In this document: positions 1 to 8,640 of the stretch, piece after piece
Layout of the letters: each line of letters begins with the position of its first letter
Numbering within the stretch: the stretch's first letter is position 1
From: Akkermansiaceae bacterium
GTDB taxonomy: Bacteria > Verrucomicrobiota > Verrucomicrobiia > Verrucomicrobiales > Akkermansiaceae
Reading direction: 5' to 3'
Assembly (NCBI GenBank): GCA_025354565.1
Contig: JANXMQ010000235.1
Span: 1 to 38,462, forward strand
DNA: 38,462 nucleotides
The notes under the pieces: model-generated
The model's database searches: none
What the model was told of the DNA's origin: nothing
The model's input: the letters and a program-made list of their open reading frames with translations, nothing else
Position numbers and translations under genes: made by a program

Positions 1-115
1 GTGCGGTGCCTGGAGCGGAGGCAGCCCAAATTCGAGTCCCTCGCCACTCCATCCTTGACCCAATATTCATGATCTCATATCAATCCGCCGCGCCCCGCAC
101 CATAGCTTAGTTTAG

Positions 116-427
116 CCACTGAGTGGTCGGATTTTCGGGGCCGCCTCACTCGTCATCAACTACGGGAACCTTCAGGCTATGGTGAAAATCGGTAATTCAA
201 TGAAGACCGTAGCTCCAGGACAGCAGATCGTAGAGAAGATCGATGCGGACGCAGATGGGATGCTTGGCCTTCTGATCAGCCATGTGGACAAAGATAAAAA
301 TATTGTAACCTGTTACGATCACAAGGTTTCCTCGAATCCCAACACCAGGAAATTCATTCTGCTCTTTCCCGATCAGGATACCGGACTCCGCGCCATGAGC
401 CTATCCGAATTCGGCCCCTTCGAGTGA
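116..427 (+). pseudogene. C-terminal remnant of a small secreted-protein family (copy 1)
   Basis: The frame is open from 116 and the first ATG is at 179 (82 aa from there); translation upstream of that ATG continues the same kind of protein sequence without a start or signal peptide. The end of the product (pattern LLFPD..TGL..SLSEFGPFE) matches the end of the damaged gene at 524-911, so the two are paralogues. That second copy keeps a signal peptide and an N-terminal half that this copy lacks, so I read this one as the C-terminal half of an originally longer secreted protein. A short real protein starting at 179 remains possible. Function is unknown; no enzymatic motif is visible. Confidence 0.5.
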
Positions 428-523
428 TGACCTCAGCGCCGCATAAAATATCCAAAGTTTACGCATGGATATCTAATCCTTATACCTAACAAAATCCGCC
501 CCAATAAAAATTCACCACTCATT

Positions 524-911
524 ATGTTCCGCCCATTCCTTCCCCGCCCCTTACTTTTTAGCGCGGCAGTGCTCTTCGGCTGGCTCGCGTCCTTAGCCAG
601 CCAGTCCGTCCACGCGCAAGCCGAAAAACCGGAAAGCAAGTCCCAAATCCGGATCATTTGCGTCGCTAGTCTGAGTGAGGATCAGAATGTCGTCCTTGCC
701 TCGCCCAACCAGGAGGGAAAATGGCAGGAATACGGCGAGCTCAAGTTGCGATCTCCATTTCTATCTGCTTGGACACCCGTCCATGCAGGAGAACTCCACC
801 TCACGCTACGTGTCTAACAATCCAGAGGCGCGTGACATCATGTTTCTTCTTCCGGACGCAAACGTGGGACTGAAAGTTTACAGCCTTTCCGAATTCGGTC
901 CTTTCGAGTGA
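524..911 (+). pseudogene. Frame-disrupted paralogue of the same secreted-protein family (copy 2)
   Basis: The frame starting at ATG 524 gives a signal peptide (hydrophobic stretch FSAAVLFGWLASLASQ, likely cut after VHA) and about 65 residues of mature protein, ending at a stop near 815. The C-terminal residues matching copy 1 (NNPEARD...SLSEFGPFE) lie in a different frame that ends at 911. The junction falls at about 790-815. Compared with copy 1, a middle section of the protein also seems to be absent, so an out-of-frame internal deletion is more likely than a single-base slip. Both copies end with nearly the same DNA (393-427 and 877-911). Function is unknown; a secreted or periplasmic protein is inferred. 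Confidence 0.6.
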
Positions 912-1065
912 TTGTTGTCTCGCAGCGAGTGGCAAGCACGACAGAGGGACAACCCTTTAGTGATGCGCCGTCCAAAATTCCTCACCCGCAACGCCGCAAA
1001 TTTCCAGAGCGATTCGCGGTCTCATTCGATTGACCAGACAGAGCCTGACGGGCAGTATTCACTTC

Positions 1066-2202
1066 ATGCAACCCTTCGATATACGCCTGCCCATTGGACT
1101 CCCGCTCATTTTCCGTATCGCGTTCGCGGCTTTGCTGCTGGATGTTTCCCACGCAGCCGATGAAAATCGTGAACATCATTTTCTCTATGTCGCCACCCCG
1201 GGCATCCGCAACGAGTTGAAATACGGGGGCCACGGCGTGCTCGTTTTCGACATCGATGACGGACACAAGTTCGTGCGGCGCATCCGCTCCACCGGCTTTG
1301 CGGAAAACGGCCAGCCCGACAATGTGAAGGGAATCTGCGCGAGTGCACCGCTGCAGCGCCTTTACGTCAGCACCATCAGGGAACTGATTTCCTTCGATCT
1401 AACGACCGACGTGATCGTGTGGGAGAAGAAATACGAAGGCGGCTGCGACCGCATGGCCATCTCGCCAGACGGGAAAACCATCTATCAGCCGAGCTTCGAG
1501 CGCGACCACTGGCATGTGCTCGACGCGGCAAGCGGCGACGTGATCGCCCGCGTGGAGCCGAACCCCGGCGCGCACAACACGAATTACGGAGCGGATGGCA
1601 AGGAGGCGTATCTCGCCGGCCTGCGCTCGCGGACACTTGCCATCGCGGACACTGCCACGCACAAGATCGTCCGCCGTGTGGGTCCATTCAGCGCAGCGAT
1701 TCGTCCCTTCACCGTGAACGGCAGCCAGACGCTGGGATTCATGTGCGTGAATGACCTGCTAGGATTTGAAATCGGCGATCTGAAATCGGGCAAGCTCTTA
1801 TCGCGCGTCGAGGTGCAGGGGTTTTCCAAGGGACAAGTTTCCCGCCACGGCTGCCCGAGCCACGGCATCGGCCTCACACCGGATGAAAAGGAAATCTGGG
1901 TGTGCGATGCGTTCAATCATCGCATGCATGTCTTCGACGCCACCGCGACACCGCCGAAGCAGGTCGCGAGCATCGAGGTGCGCGAGGAGCCTGGCTGGAT
2001 CACTTTCAGCATCGATGGTCACTACGCCTATCCCTCCACCGGCGACGTTATCGATGTCGCGTCGCGGAAGGTCGTCGCGCATCTGACCGACGAAAATGGC
2101 ACCGCCGTTCACAGCGAGAAAATGCTGGAGATCGACTTTGCAGGCGGAAAAGCCGTGCGGGCCGGATGTCAATTCGGGGTCGGCAACGTGCGGGCCAAAT
2201 AA
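1066..2202 (+). CDS. Secreted YVTN/WD40-like beta-propeller protein
   Basis: This 378-residue protein has a signal peptide (hydrophobic LPLIFRIAFAALLLDVSHA, cut before ADEN) and then repeated propeller-blade segments: a HFLYVATPG opening blade, LISFDLTTDVIVW, MAISPDGKTIY, WHVLDAASGDVIA, IGLTPDEKEIWVCDAFNH and WITFSIDGHYAYPSTGDVID. These SPDG/TPDE turns and alternating strands are typical of YncE/YVTN or lactonase-like propellers, which act outside the cytoplasm. I prefer ATG 1066 over TTG 1030 because the signal peptide then begins at the start. It stands alone between decayed genes and an opposing membrane gene. No catalytic residues can be assigned; a binding or scaffold role is as likely as an enzymatic one. 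Confidence 0.8.
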   Translation: MQPFDIRLPIGLPLIFRIAFAALLLDVSHAADENREHHFLYVATPGIRNELKYGGHGVLVFDIDDGHKFVRRIRSTGFAENGQPDNVKGICASAPLQRLYVSTIRELISFDLTTDVIVWEKKYEGGCDRMAISPDGKTIYQPSFERDHWHVLDAASGDVIARVEPNPGAHNTNYGADGKEAYLAGLRSRTLAIADTATHKIVRRVGPFSAAIRPFTVNGSQTLGFMCVNDLLGFEIGDLKSGKLLSRVEVQGFSKGQVSRHGCPSHGIGLTPDEKEIWVCDAFNHRMHVFDATATPPKQVASIEVREEPGWITFSIDGHYAYPSTGDVIDVASRKVVAHLTDENGTAVHSEKMLEIDFAGGKAVRAGCQFGVGNVRAK

Positions 2203-2375
2203 CGGACTACCAATCGGTATCCAGATCCGCTCGAAGTGTTAGGCTATTGTGATAGAGGGAAAGGCCTTGAATCCTAAAGAATGATCGCAGAAACGATGAC
2301 CAAGATCGCCACCCGCGATAGGAATCTTTTTGCTGTATGGTTCACTTCACCGGGCCCGCGCGCTCGGGGTGGTTT

Positions 2376-2708
2376 TTAAAACGGCTTGCGCAGGCCGAGC
2401 CAGGCGGCGGTGACGGCGGCGAGGATGCAGAGGATGAGCACGATGGAGGCGGGCAGCACTTTGCGTTTGGCGAGGGCGGGGGCGAGGCCGATGAAGAGCC
2501 AGAGGCCGAGTTTGACCATCCACCAGTATTGATGCATCGGCGGCTTGTGGAGCAATGCGAAGCCGACGAGCAGGATGAGCACGAGGGAGATGCCGTGGAG
2601 GATGGAGGCTCCCTTTTTCCCGGAACCTGCGAGCAGGCTGGCACCGAGCGAGGTGAAGAGGCCGATGACGCCGGCGAGGTGGAGTGTTTTGAGGATGAGC
2701 GGGTCCAT
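2376..2708 (-). CDS. Small integral membrane protein, about four helices
   Basis: This 110-residue hydrophobic protein begins MDPLILKTLHLAGVIGLF, with further membrane segments at GISLVLILLVGFALLH, LGLWLFIGLAPAL and SIVLILCILAAVTAAWL. An upstream ATG would add a charged, Arg-rich 15-residue leader, so the ATG at 2708 is preferred. It diverges from the cytochrome c/LRR gene at 2846, and the two share a 137-bp intergenic region. That placement and the helix layout would fit a membrane partner of a respiratory protein, but this is inference. I do not recognise the family with confidence. Confidence 0.7.
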   Translation of the reverse strand: MDPLILKTLHLAGVIGLFTSLGASLLAGSGKKGASILHGISLVLILLVGFALLHKPPMHQYWWMVKLGLWLFIGLAPALAKRKVLPASIVLILCILAAVTAAWLGLRKPF

Positions 2709-2845
2709 GGGCGTTGAGGTGCGGGAGTCTCGCCGGATGCGCTGGGGAATCAAGGATGTTCGCTGGCTTTTACACGGTGATGGAGGTTTGAAATCGCCCT
2801 TGCGCTGAAAGTCTTGGGCGGGTTATTGCGTAGTTCCAACACCCT

Positions 2846-4438
2846 ATGTCTGATCACGATCTTTCCGCCGCCCGACGCAAGAAACCTCTGGCGCTCACTT
2901 TTTTCTGCCTTTTAGCCGCAGGCGGGTTGATCGCGATGCCTTATCTCGCGGGACCGCCAGCGGAGGATAAAATGCCGGATATTGTGAGATTTATCGGCCA
3001 TTTCCACCCGGTGCTGCTGCATCTGCCGATCGGGATTTTCGTGTTGATTCTGTTTCAGGAGCTGCGTGCGATTTTCGGTAAACGCGGAGGTATGCCTGAT
3101 GATACAGCGCTTTTCCCGCTGTTTTGTGGTGCCGCAAGTGCCGTCATCGCGGTGATCGCGGGCTTCTTGCTCTTTCATGGCCATGGTGACGAATACGGCG
3201 GCAGCGCCATCGCGACTCGCCATCTCTGGGGCGGTCTCATTTTCGCAGTGGCGGCGATTATTACTTTCATTTTCAAGGCGTGGTCGGTCGCGTCGAATGG
3301 GAATGGATCATTTTACCGGCTGCTGCTCTTCGCCAGCGTGGGGGTGATGACTTATGCGAGTCACGACGGAGCCTCGATCACGCATGGTGAGGGTTATCTC
3401 ACGAAATACGCGCCCGCCGGACTCAAGCGCTTGTTAGGCGAGGCCAAGCCGGCGGTGAAAGACGGTGAACCCGTCGTGAAGGACGGTGCGCCTGCGGTTA
3501 TTGTCGCGAAGCCGCCTGAGCAGCAGATCGCCTATGTGGACATTGTCGCGCCGATCTTCGAGCACCGCTGCGGTCAGTGTCATAACGAGACGAAGGCAAA
3601 GGGCAAATACCGGATGGATCGCTACGATTTGCTGGTAAAAGGCGGGAAGGTAGGCCATGCCATCGAGCCGGGAAAACCTGCGAATAGCGAGGTCCTCAAG
3701 CGCATCGCTCTGCCCAAGGATGATGACGAGCACATGCCGCCGGAGGGCAAGCCTGCGATTGAGGAGTCTGAAGTCGCAATCATCAAGTGGTGGATCGAGT
3801 CCGGCGCGGATGCGAAAAAATTGCTCAAGGATTATGAAGTGCCGGCCCCGATCAAAGCGGCGATTGCTAAAATAGTGCCAGCCCCCGCCGCCGGTTCCGC
3901 CCTAACCGGCAGTGCTGCTCCAGCTCCGGCCCCAGCTCCCGCGCCGACTGGACCGGACGAGGCGCTCAAGGCCAAGGTCGCGGCCATTTCCAAGGATTTT
4001 CCCGGTGCCCTAAGTTTCGAGTCGCAAGGTTCCGTGCTCCTGACTTTCACCGCAGTCTCGATGCGCGCAAATCTCGATGATGCCGCCTTCAAGAAACTTG
4101 AACCCGTCTCTTCCAAGCTCGTCACCGTCGATCTATCCGCCACAAAAATTACCGATCAGGGCGTGACCCAACTCAGCGCGGCGAAAAGCCTCCGGGTCAT
4201 CCGCCTCGCGGAAACCGGTGTCACCGATGCCGCCATCGAGACGCTACTGAAGCTGCCGAGCTTGGAGTCCATCAACCTCTACGGCACCAAGGTCACCGAC
4301 GCAGGGGTGAGCAAGCTCTCCGCCCTGACGAAGCTCAAACGGCTTTATCTCTGGCAGACCGCCGTGACTCCGGCTGCGATCAAGACGCTCAAGGAAAAGC
4401 TGCCGGGTTGTGAGATCGTCACTGGCATTGATTCCTGA
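2846..4438 (+). CDS. DUF2231 membrane domain - cytochrome c - leucine-rich repeat fusion
   Basis: This 530-residue protein has three parts. An N-terminal helix (LALTFFCLLAAGGLIAMPYLAG) and a DUF2231-type four-helix membrane domain (about residues 45-180, with HFHPVLLHLPIGIFVL) come first. A planctomycete-type cytochrome c domain (about 225-335) has one heme site, RCGQCHN near residue 240, and a distal Met candidate in EHMPPEGKP. After an Ala/Pro-rich linker (about 340-370) come leucine-rich repeats (about 390-525; T.ITDQGV.QL, TGVTDAAIETL, TKVTDAGVSKL). Such proteins are known from Planctomycetes and Verrucomicrobia, where they are thought to be membrane-anchored periplasmic electron carriers or sensors. 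The stop codon lies 6 bp from that of the opposing permease gene. Confidence 0.85.
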   Translation: MSDHDLSAARRKKPLALTFFCLLAAGGLIAMPYLAGPPAEDKMPDIVRFIGHFHPVLLHLPIGIFVLILFQELRAIFGKRGGMPDDTALFPLFCGAASAVIAVIAGFLLFHGHGDEYGGSAIATRHLWGGLIFAVAAIITFIFKAWSVASNGNGSFYRLLLFASVGVMTYASHDGASITHGEGYLTKYAPAGLKRLLGEAKPAVKDGEPVVKDGAPAVIVAKPPEQQIAYVDIVAPIFEHRCGQCHNETKAKGKYRMDRYDLLVKGGKVGHAIEPGKPANSEVLKRIALPKDDDEHMPPEGKPAIEESEVAIIKWWIESGADAKKLLKDYEVPAPIKAAIAKIVPAPAAGSALTGSAAPAPAPAPAPTGPDEALKAKVAAISKDFPGALSFESQGSVLLTFTAVSMRANLDDAAFKKLEPVSSKLVTVDLSATKITDQGVTQLSAAKSLRVIRLAETGVTDAAIETLLKLPSLESINLYGTKVTDAGVSKLSALTKLKRLYLWQTAVTPAAIKTLKEKLPGCEIVTGIDS

Positions 4439-4444
4439 GAGATT

Positions 4445-5284
4445 CTAACGACCGCGCGCGGTGAGGAGGCCGTATTTCGGGCTGAACAAATAGGCCGCGA
4501 TGAAGAGCAGGCCGAGCACGATCACGATGGCGGGACCGGGGGCGATGCCGAATTTACCCGAGAGCAAAACTGCGACCACCGAGCCGACTCCACCAATCAA
4601 TCCGCCGCCCCAGAACAGCGCGGAGGTGCGATCGGTGAGCAGGGAAACCGTCGCCGCCGGGGTCACGAGCAGGCCGACGGAGAGCACGCAGCCGACGGCT
4701 TGCAGCGAGGACACGAGAGCCAGCACTAACAGCCCGAAGACGAGGTATTGGATGAAGCGCACCGGCACGCCTTGGGCGGCGGCGACATTTGGCTCGAAGA
4801 GGGTGAGCAGGATCGGGCGCATCAGGAGATTGGTGATCAGCAGCATGGAGGCCCCGATGCCGTAAGCGATCCAGATGTCGGCATTGCCCACGGCGATGAT
4901 GTCGCCGAAGAGCCAGTGCTCCAGTTCTTGTCGGGTATCGAGTTTCGGCAACAGGGCGATCCCGGCGGCGAATGCGGCGGTGTAAAGCACGGCCAGCGCG
5001 GTGCCTTGTTCCACCCGATTGCCACGCGCCACCGCGACCGAACCGAGGCCGACCAGCAGCGCGGCGAACATCGCACCGAAAAAGGCATTCCACTGGCTGA
5101 GTGCGCCGGTTAGGAAAATTCCCAAGGCGATGCCGGGAAGCATCGTGTGGGACAATGCGGAGACCGAGAGCGCATTGCGCCGCAGCACGACGAAGCCGCT
5201 GAAGAAGCCGTTGGCGAAACCGATGAAGCCAGCGGTGGCGAGCGCCCGCTGATAGAATGGATTGGCCAATAGATCGGAAACCAT
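4445..5284 (-). CDS. Zn/Mn-type ABC transporter permease (ABC-3 family)
   Basis: This 279-residue, strongly hydrophobic protein has about eight helices and the landmarks of ZnuB/MntB/TroC permeases: an N-terminal ANGFFSGFVVLRRNALSVSALSHTMLPG region (quoted in part: VVLRRNALSVSALSH), a LEHWLFGDI loop, and a C-terminal VGCVLSVGLLVTPAAT segment. Family knowledge indicates uptake of zinc, manganese or iron across the inner membrane. It begins 3 bp after the stop of the ATPase gene, so the two are co-transcribed. Metal specificity cannot be read from the sequence. No periplasmic binding protein (ZnuA type) is in the operon. Confidence 0.92.
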   Translation of the reverse strand: MVSDLLANPFYQRALATAGFIGFANGFFSGFVVLRRNALSVSALSHTMLPGIALGIFLTGALSQWNAFFGAMFAALLVGLGSVAVARGNRVEQGTALAVLYTAAFAAGIALLPKLDTRQELEHWLFGDIIAVGNADIWIAYGIGASMLLITNLLMRPILLTLFEPNVAAAQGVPVRFIQYLVFGLLVLALVSSLQAVGCVLSVGLLVTPAATVSLLTDRTSALFWGGGLIGGVGSVVAVLLSGKFGIAPGPAIVIVLGLLFIAAYLFSPKYGLLTARGR

Positions 5285-5287
5285 GGG

Positions 5288-6049
5288 TCAGACCGGGGTG
5301 GTGGTTTCGTGGAACGAGCGGGCGATCAGCTCCGGTGTTAGGATTTCCGCCACCCGTCCAAAGGCCAGGGGTCGCGTGGCGAGGACGAGGGCCTCATCAA
5401 ACAAGCGCGGTACGGTATTGAGATCGTGGTGTGACGCGATGACGAGGCGGCCCTCGTTGGCGAGCTTGGCTAACAAATCGCCCAGCAATTGCGCGGCGTT
5501 GCGATCAAGTCCGGTGAAGGGTTCGTCGAGCAACAGGACGTGAGCTTCCTGCGCCAGTGCGCGGGCGAGGAAGGCCCGCTGTTGCTGTCCGCCGGACAGC
5601 TCGCGGATTTGGCGATGTTGTAAATCGGTTAGAGCGAGGGCGTCTAACGCGTGATCCACCGCTGTCGTATCTGCTGGGGAAAATTTCCGCCACCAACCGG
5701 TTTGCGGGTAGCGGCCCATTTCCACTAACCCGCGCACCGTGATGGGAAACGACCAGTCCACCTCCTCGCGCTGGGGGAGATAGGCGAACTCGCGCGACCA
5801 TTTCCGTACGGCGGTACCCCGCCAGCGGATGGTGCCATGGTCGCGGGGAACCAGTCCGGCGATGGCCTTGAGCAGCGTGCTCTTGCCCGCGCCATTCGGG
5901 CCGATCAGGGCCACGCGATTGCCACAGGATGTCGCTAGCGAGACATTTTCCAAGGCCCGGACACGGCGGTAGGAGACGGTTAGATTTTCCACAATCAGCT
6001 CGTGATGGTGGCCGTGATGGGCGCAGCAAGCGTGGTGGGATTCACTCAT
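5288..6049 (-). CDS. Zn/Mn-type ABC transporter ATP-binding protein with His/Cys-rich N-terminus
   Basis: This 253-residue ABC ATPase has Walker A (GPNGAGKST), the Q-loop region (YLPQREEVDW), signature LSGGQQQR, Walker B (HVLLLDEPFTGLD) and switch His (ASHHDLN). The sequence is typical of ZnuC/MntA/TroB ATPases. The start at 6049 is chosen because a longer frame would add 39 low-complexity residues overlapping the upstream gene. Right after the start is a metal-ligand-rich stretch (SHHACCAHHGHHHE), which may bind zinc; this is inference. Its start codon overlaps the end of the upstream small gene by 8 bp, which suggests translational coupling. Confidence 0.93.
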   Translation of the reverse strand: MSESHHACCAHHGHHHELIVENLTVSYRRVRALENVSLATSCGNRVALIGPNGAGKSTLLKAIAGLVPRDHGTIRWRGTAVRKWSREFAYLPQREEVDWSFPITVRGLVEMGRYPQTGWWRKFSPADTTAVDHALDALALTDLQHRQIRELSGGQQQRAFLARALAQEAHVLLLDEPFTGLDRNAAQLLGDLLAKLANEGRLVIASHHDLNTVPRLFDEALVLATRPLAFGRVAEILTPELIARSFHETTTPV

Positions 6050-6488
6050 GAGCGGCGGGGAAGGGGAGTTCGAGGAAATCGTCGATGTCGCCATCCGCAT
6101 CGAAGACATGGGTGAGTGTCTCCTGGCCGGGTGGCTCCAGCGTGAGTTTCGCAAAACGGTGCTCACCGGCAGCGGTTGGAATTTTCCAACGGACGATTAG
6201 AGCGACCTGTGGATTTCTCGAATCCAGCATGAGATCACCGGTAAGCGGGGATTTGTCCAGCGGGAGGGTGACGACGCTCGCTGAATGGATTTCCACCTGC
6301 GACGCCGGAGCGGACAGCAGCAGACGGAACGACACGCTGCGTGCGGCAGCTTGCGGTTTTTCCATCCCACCGCTGGCAATTGGTAGCGGATTGGCGAGCC
6401 TTGCTGCCGTCACATTCCTCAAGCCCAGCCCTGCCGCAATCAAGGCAAGAGAAAGGATGATGAACCGGAGGAGGGGTGAGCCGCGCAC
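6042..6488 (-). CDS. Small membrane-anchored periplasmic protein in the metal ABC operon
   Basis: This 148-residue protein starts at GTG 6488 with an N-terminal hydrophobic segment (LLRFIILSLALIAAGLGL), so it is anchored or secreted. The rest is a beta-rich domain without obvious metal-binding clusters, ending FDADGDIDDFLELPFP. Its last 8 bp overlap the start of the ATPase gene, and the 64-bp gap to the upstream UPF0261 gene has no visible terminator. It occupies the place where a substrate-binding protein would be expected but is far too short to be one (usually about 300 residues). I do not recognise the family. A periplasmic accessory or chaperone role for the transporter is only inferred from position. 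Confidence 0.7.
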   Translation of the reverse strand: MRGSPLLRFIILSLALIAAGLGLRNVTAARLANPLPIASGGMEKPQAAARSVSFRLLLSAPASQVEIHSASVVTLPLDKSPLTGDLMLDSRNPQVALIVRWKIPTAAGEHRFAKLTLEPPGQETLTHVFDADGDIDDFLELPFPAAHE

Positions 6489-6552
6489 GGCAGTAACCTG
6501 TCTCGGTGGATGCTAATATGCAAGAAACATGCAGAGATGTCCCGAGTTGAAT

Positions 6553-7758
6553 TCAACGGGCGGCGGCTATCAATTCGAGTAATTTTTCCGCGCAGGCACG
6601 GGCGAAAACGGGACTGTTAATCTCTTCGTCGAGCGTCACCACCGGGACTTTTGAATCGGTGCGGAGGGCGGCGAACAAAGCGTCATCGGCAAGAGGATCG
6701 TGAAATGGCTGGCCTGCCGCACTGATCACACTGATGGCCATTTGCGGGATCATGATGGCGGCAGGTGCCTGATAGGAATTAACTTTTTCCGCGATGATGC
6801 GGCCGAGTTCCGCGCACTCTTTGGGTGTCGTTCGCATGAGAGTGACCTGCGGATTGTGGAGATAAAAATTCCGGCCCGCGAATTTCTCCGGGATGGAATT
6901 CGGTTCACCGAAATTCACCATATCGAGACAGCCGGGCGCGATGACGGCGGGGATTTTCGCCTTGGCCACGGCGTTCATACGATCTGGTCCAGCGCTCAAC
7001 ACGCCGCCGATGAGTTCGTCCGCCCATTCGGTGGTTGTTAGGTCGAGCACGCCGGCGACCAGTCCGCTCTCGATCAGCGTTTCCATCGCCCTGCCACCCG
7101 CGCCGGTGGCGGCAAAGATAAGCACCTCGTAGCCGGCTTCCTCGAGGATGCGCTTCGCCTCGGTGATGCAGGCCGTGGTGTTGCCGAACATGCTGGCGAC
7201 GACCAAGGGGCGCGATTCGTCTAGGCTGATTTCCGCCTCCACCATCCCGCAGATCGCCCCGGCCGCGCGGGAGAAAATGAGCCGCGAGAGCCGGTTTAGA
7301 CCTGCGACATCCGCGATGCTTGGCAGCATGACGATATCCTTGGTGCCGAGATAGGGTGCGGTGTTGCCCGCCGCTAACGTGGAGACCATCAGCTTCGGGA
7401 AACCCAAGGGTAAGGCCCGCATCGCCGCCGTAGCGATGGCCGTGCCGCCACCACCGCCGAGGGAAATGACCGCATCGATTTTCCCTTCAGCCGCCAGTTT
7501 CGCGAGAAAAACTGGGGCCGCTCCGCACATCGCCATCACACACTCGCCCCGGTCTTTGCGGGCTAACAGCTCTGTGAGATCGAGGCCCGCTGCGGTGGCG
7601 ACTTGCTCGCGAGTGAAGTCGGGAACGACAGACGGTGGATCACCGGTGCCGACATCTATCAACAGGGTGCTGTGTCCTCGCGCACGGATTCGTTCCGCGA
7701 CAAAGGCGTGTTCCGCGCCCTTCGAATCCAGCGTGCCAATTACCGCGATGGTGGCCAT
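6553..7758 (-). CDS. Tm-1-like ATP-binding / UPF0261 family protein
   Basis: This 401-residue protein opens with IAVIGTLDSKGAEHAFV and contains ISLGGGGGTAIATAAMRALP and KLMVSTLAAGNTAPYLGTKDI, the landmarks of the UPF0261/Tm-1-like family; plant Tm-1 is an inhibitor of tobamovirus replication and its N-terminal domain binds nucleotide. The length matches the family's usual ~400 residues, in which two related halves pack together. It follows the PEP-hydrolase-like gene by 12 bp in the same direction. The pairing matches the domain order of plant Tm-1, which joins a UPF0261 part to a TIM-barrel part, so the two products probably work together. The reaction in bacteria is not established. Confidence 0.9.
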   Translation of the reverse strand: MATIAVIGTLDSKGAEHAFVAERIRARGHSTLLIDVGTGDPPSVVPDFTREQVATAAGLDLTELLARKDRGECVMAMCGAAPVFLAKLAAEGKIDAVISLGGGGGTAIATAAMRALPLGFPKLMVSTLAAGNTAPYLGTKDIVMLPSIADVAGLNRLSRLIFSRAAGAICGMVEAEISLDESRPLVVASMFGNTTACITEAKRILEEAGYEVLIFAATGAGGRAMETLIESGLVAGVLDLTTTEWADELIGGVLSAGPDRMNAVAKAKIPAVIAPGCLDMVNFGEPNSIPEKFAGRNFYLHNPQVTLMRTTPKECAELGRIIAEKVNSYQAPAAIMIPQMAISVISAAGQPFHDPLADDALFAALRTDSKVPVVTLDEEINSPVFARACAEKLLELIAAAR

Positions 7759-7770
7759 GGCCGGATAATG

Positions 7771-8640
7771 TTAGTTTTTCCGCCGCACCGGGATCGACTT
7801 GAACTGGCGTGTTAGACTCGTCAGTGATTCCTCAACTGCCATGCGCTCTAGACTGGACGCGCCGACGAAGCCGACGCAATCGGTGGCTTGGATCACGCGA
7901 TCCGCATCATCCGGGGTGTTGATAGGGCCGCCGTGGCAGAGATAGAAAATGTCGTCACGCACAGTTTTCGCCGCATCGATGATGGCCTGGGTACGTTGGA
8001 TCGTTTCCTCCCAGCTAACCACCGCGTCGGTCACGCCGATGGAGCCGCCGACGGTGGTGCCGACGTGGGCGATGATCGCGTCCGCGCCGGACTCCGCCAT
8101 GGCTACGGCCTCTTCCGGGGAACCGACATAGACGATGGAAAAAAGGTCCATCCGGCGGGCGAGAGCGATCATTTCAAACTCCTTTTTCACGCTCATGCCG
8201 GTTTCCTCCAGCACCCCGCGGAAATGGCCGTCGATGATGGTGTGAGTGGGGAAATTGTTCACGCCGGAAAATCCCATGTCCTTCACTTTTCCCAGCCAAT
8301 GCCACATCCGGCGGCGTGGATCGGTGGCGTGGACACCGCAGATGACGGGCACTTCGTTGACCACCGGGAGCACCTCATACTCGCCGATTTCCATGGCGAT
8401 CGCATTGGCATCGCCATAGGCCATCAGCCCAGCGGTCGAGCCATGGCCCATCATGCGGAAGCGGCCGGAGTTATAGATGATGATGAGGTCCGCGCCGCCT
8501 TTTTCGATGAATTTCGCGCTGATCCCCGAGCCTGCTCCGGCGGCGATGATGGCATTTCCCGATGAGAGCGTATCGTTGAAACGCGCGATGACCTCGCTGC
8601 GGGTGTAAGGATTTCCGATTCCAGTCCATGGATTTGGCAT
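7771..8640 (-). CDS. Phosphoenolpyruvate hydrolase-like TIM-barrel protein
   Basis: This 289-residue TIM-barrel protein has the features of the PEP-hydrolase/TIM-barrel signal family: GAGSGISAKFIEKGGADLI near the N-terminus, a central GFSGVNNFPTHTIIDG, IVYVGSPEEAVAMAESGAD and AHVGTTVGGSIG. It is related to the C-terminal part of Tm-1-type proteins and to isocitrate lyase/PEP mutase-like barrels. It is the first gene of the minus-strand operon, 12 bp ahead of the UPF0261 gene. The upstream region (8641-9062) holds a strong inverted repeat that could be a leader control element. The substrate in vivo is unknown. Confidence 0.88.
   Translation of the reverse strand: MPNPWTGIGNPYTRSEVIARFNDTLSSGNAIIAAGAGSGISAKFIEKGGADLIIIYNSGRFRMMGHGSTAGLMAYGDANAIAMEIGEYEVLPVVNEVPVICGVHATDPRRRMWHWLGKVKDMGFSGVNNFPTHTIIDGHFRGVLEETGMSVKKEFEMIALARRMDLFSIVYVGSPEEAVAMAESGADAIIAHVGTTVGGSIGVTDAVVSWEETIQRTQAIIDAAKTVRDDIFYLCHGGPINTPDDADRVIQATDCVGFVGASSLERMAVEESLTSLTRQFKSIPVRRKN

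Noticed and set aside
15..51. tRNA or tmRNA 3' end (TTCGAGTC followed by CCACTCCA)
   Set aside because: The T-loop consensus and a plausible acceptor strand are present, but the bases before the loop do not pair with those after it, and the 5' part lies outside the window.
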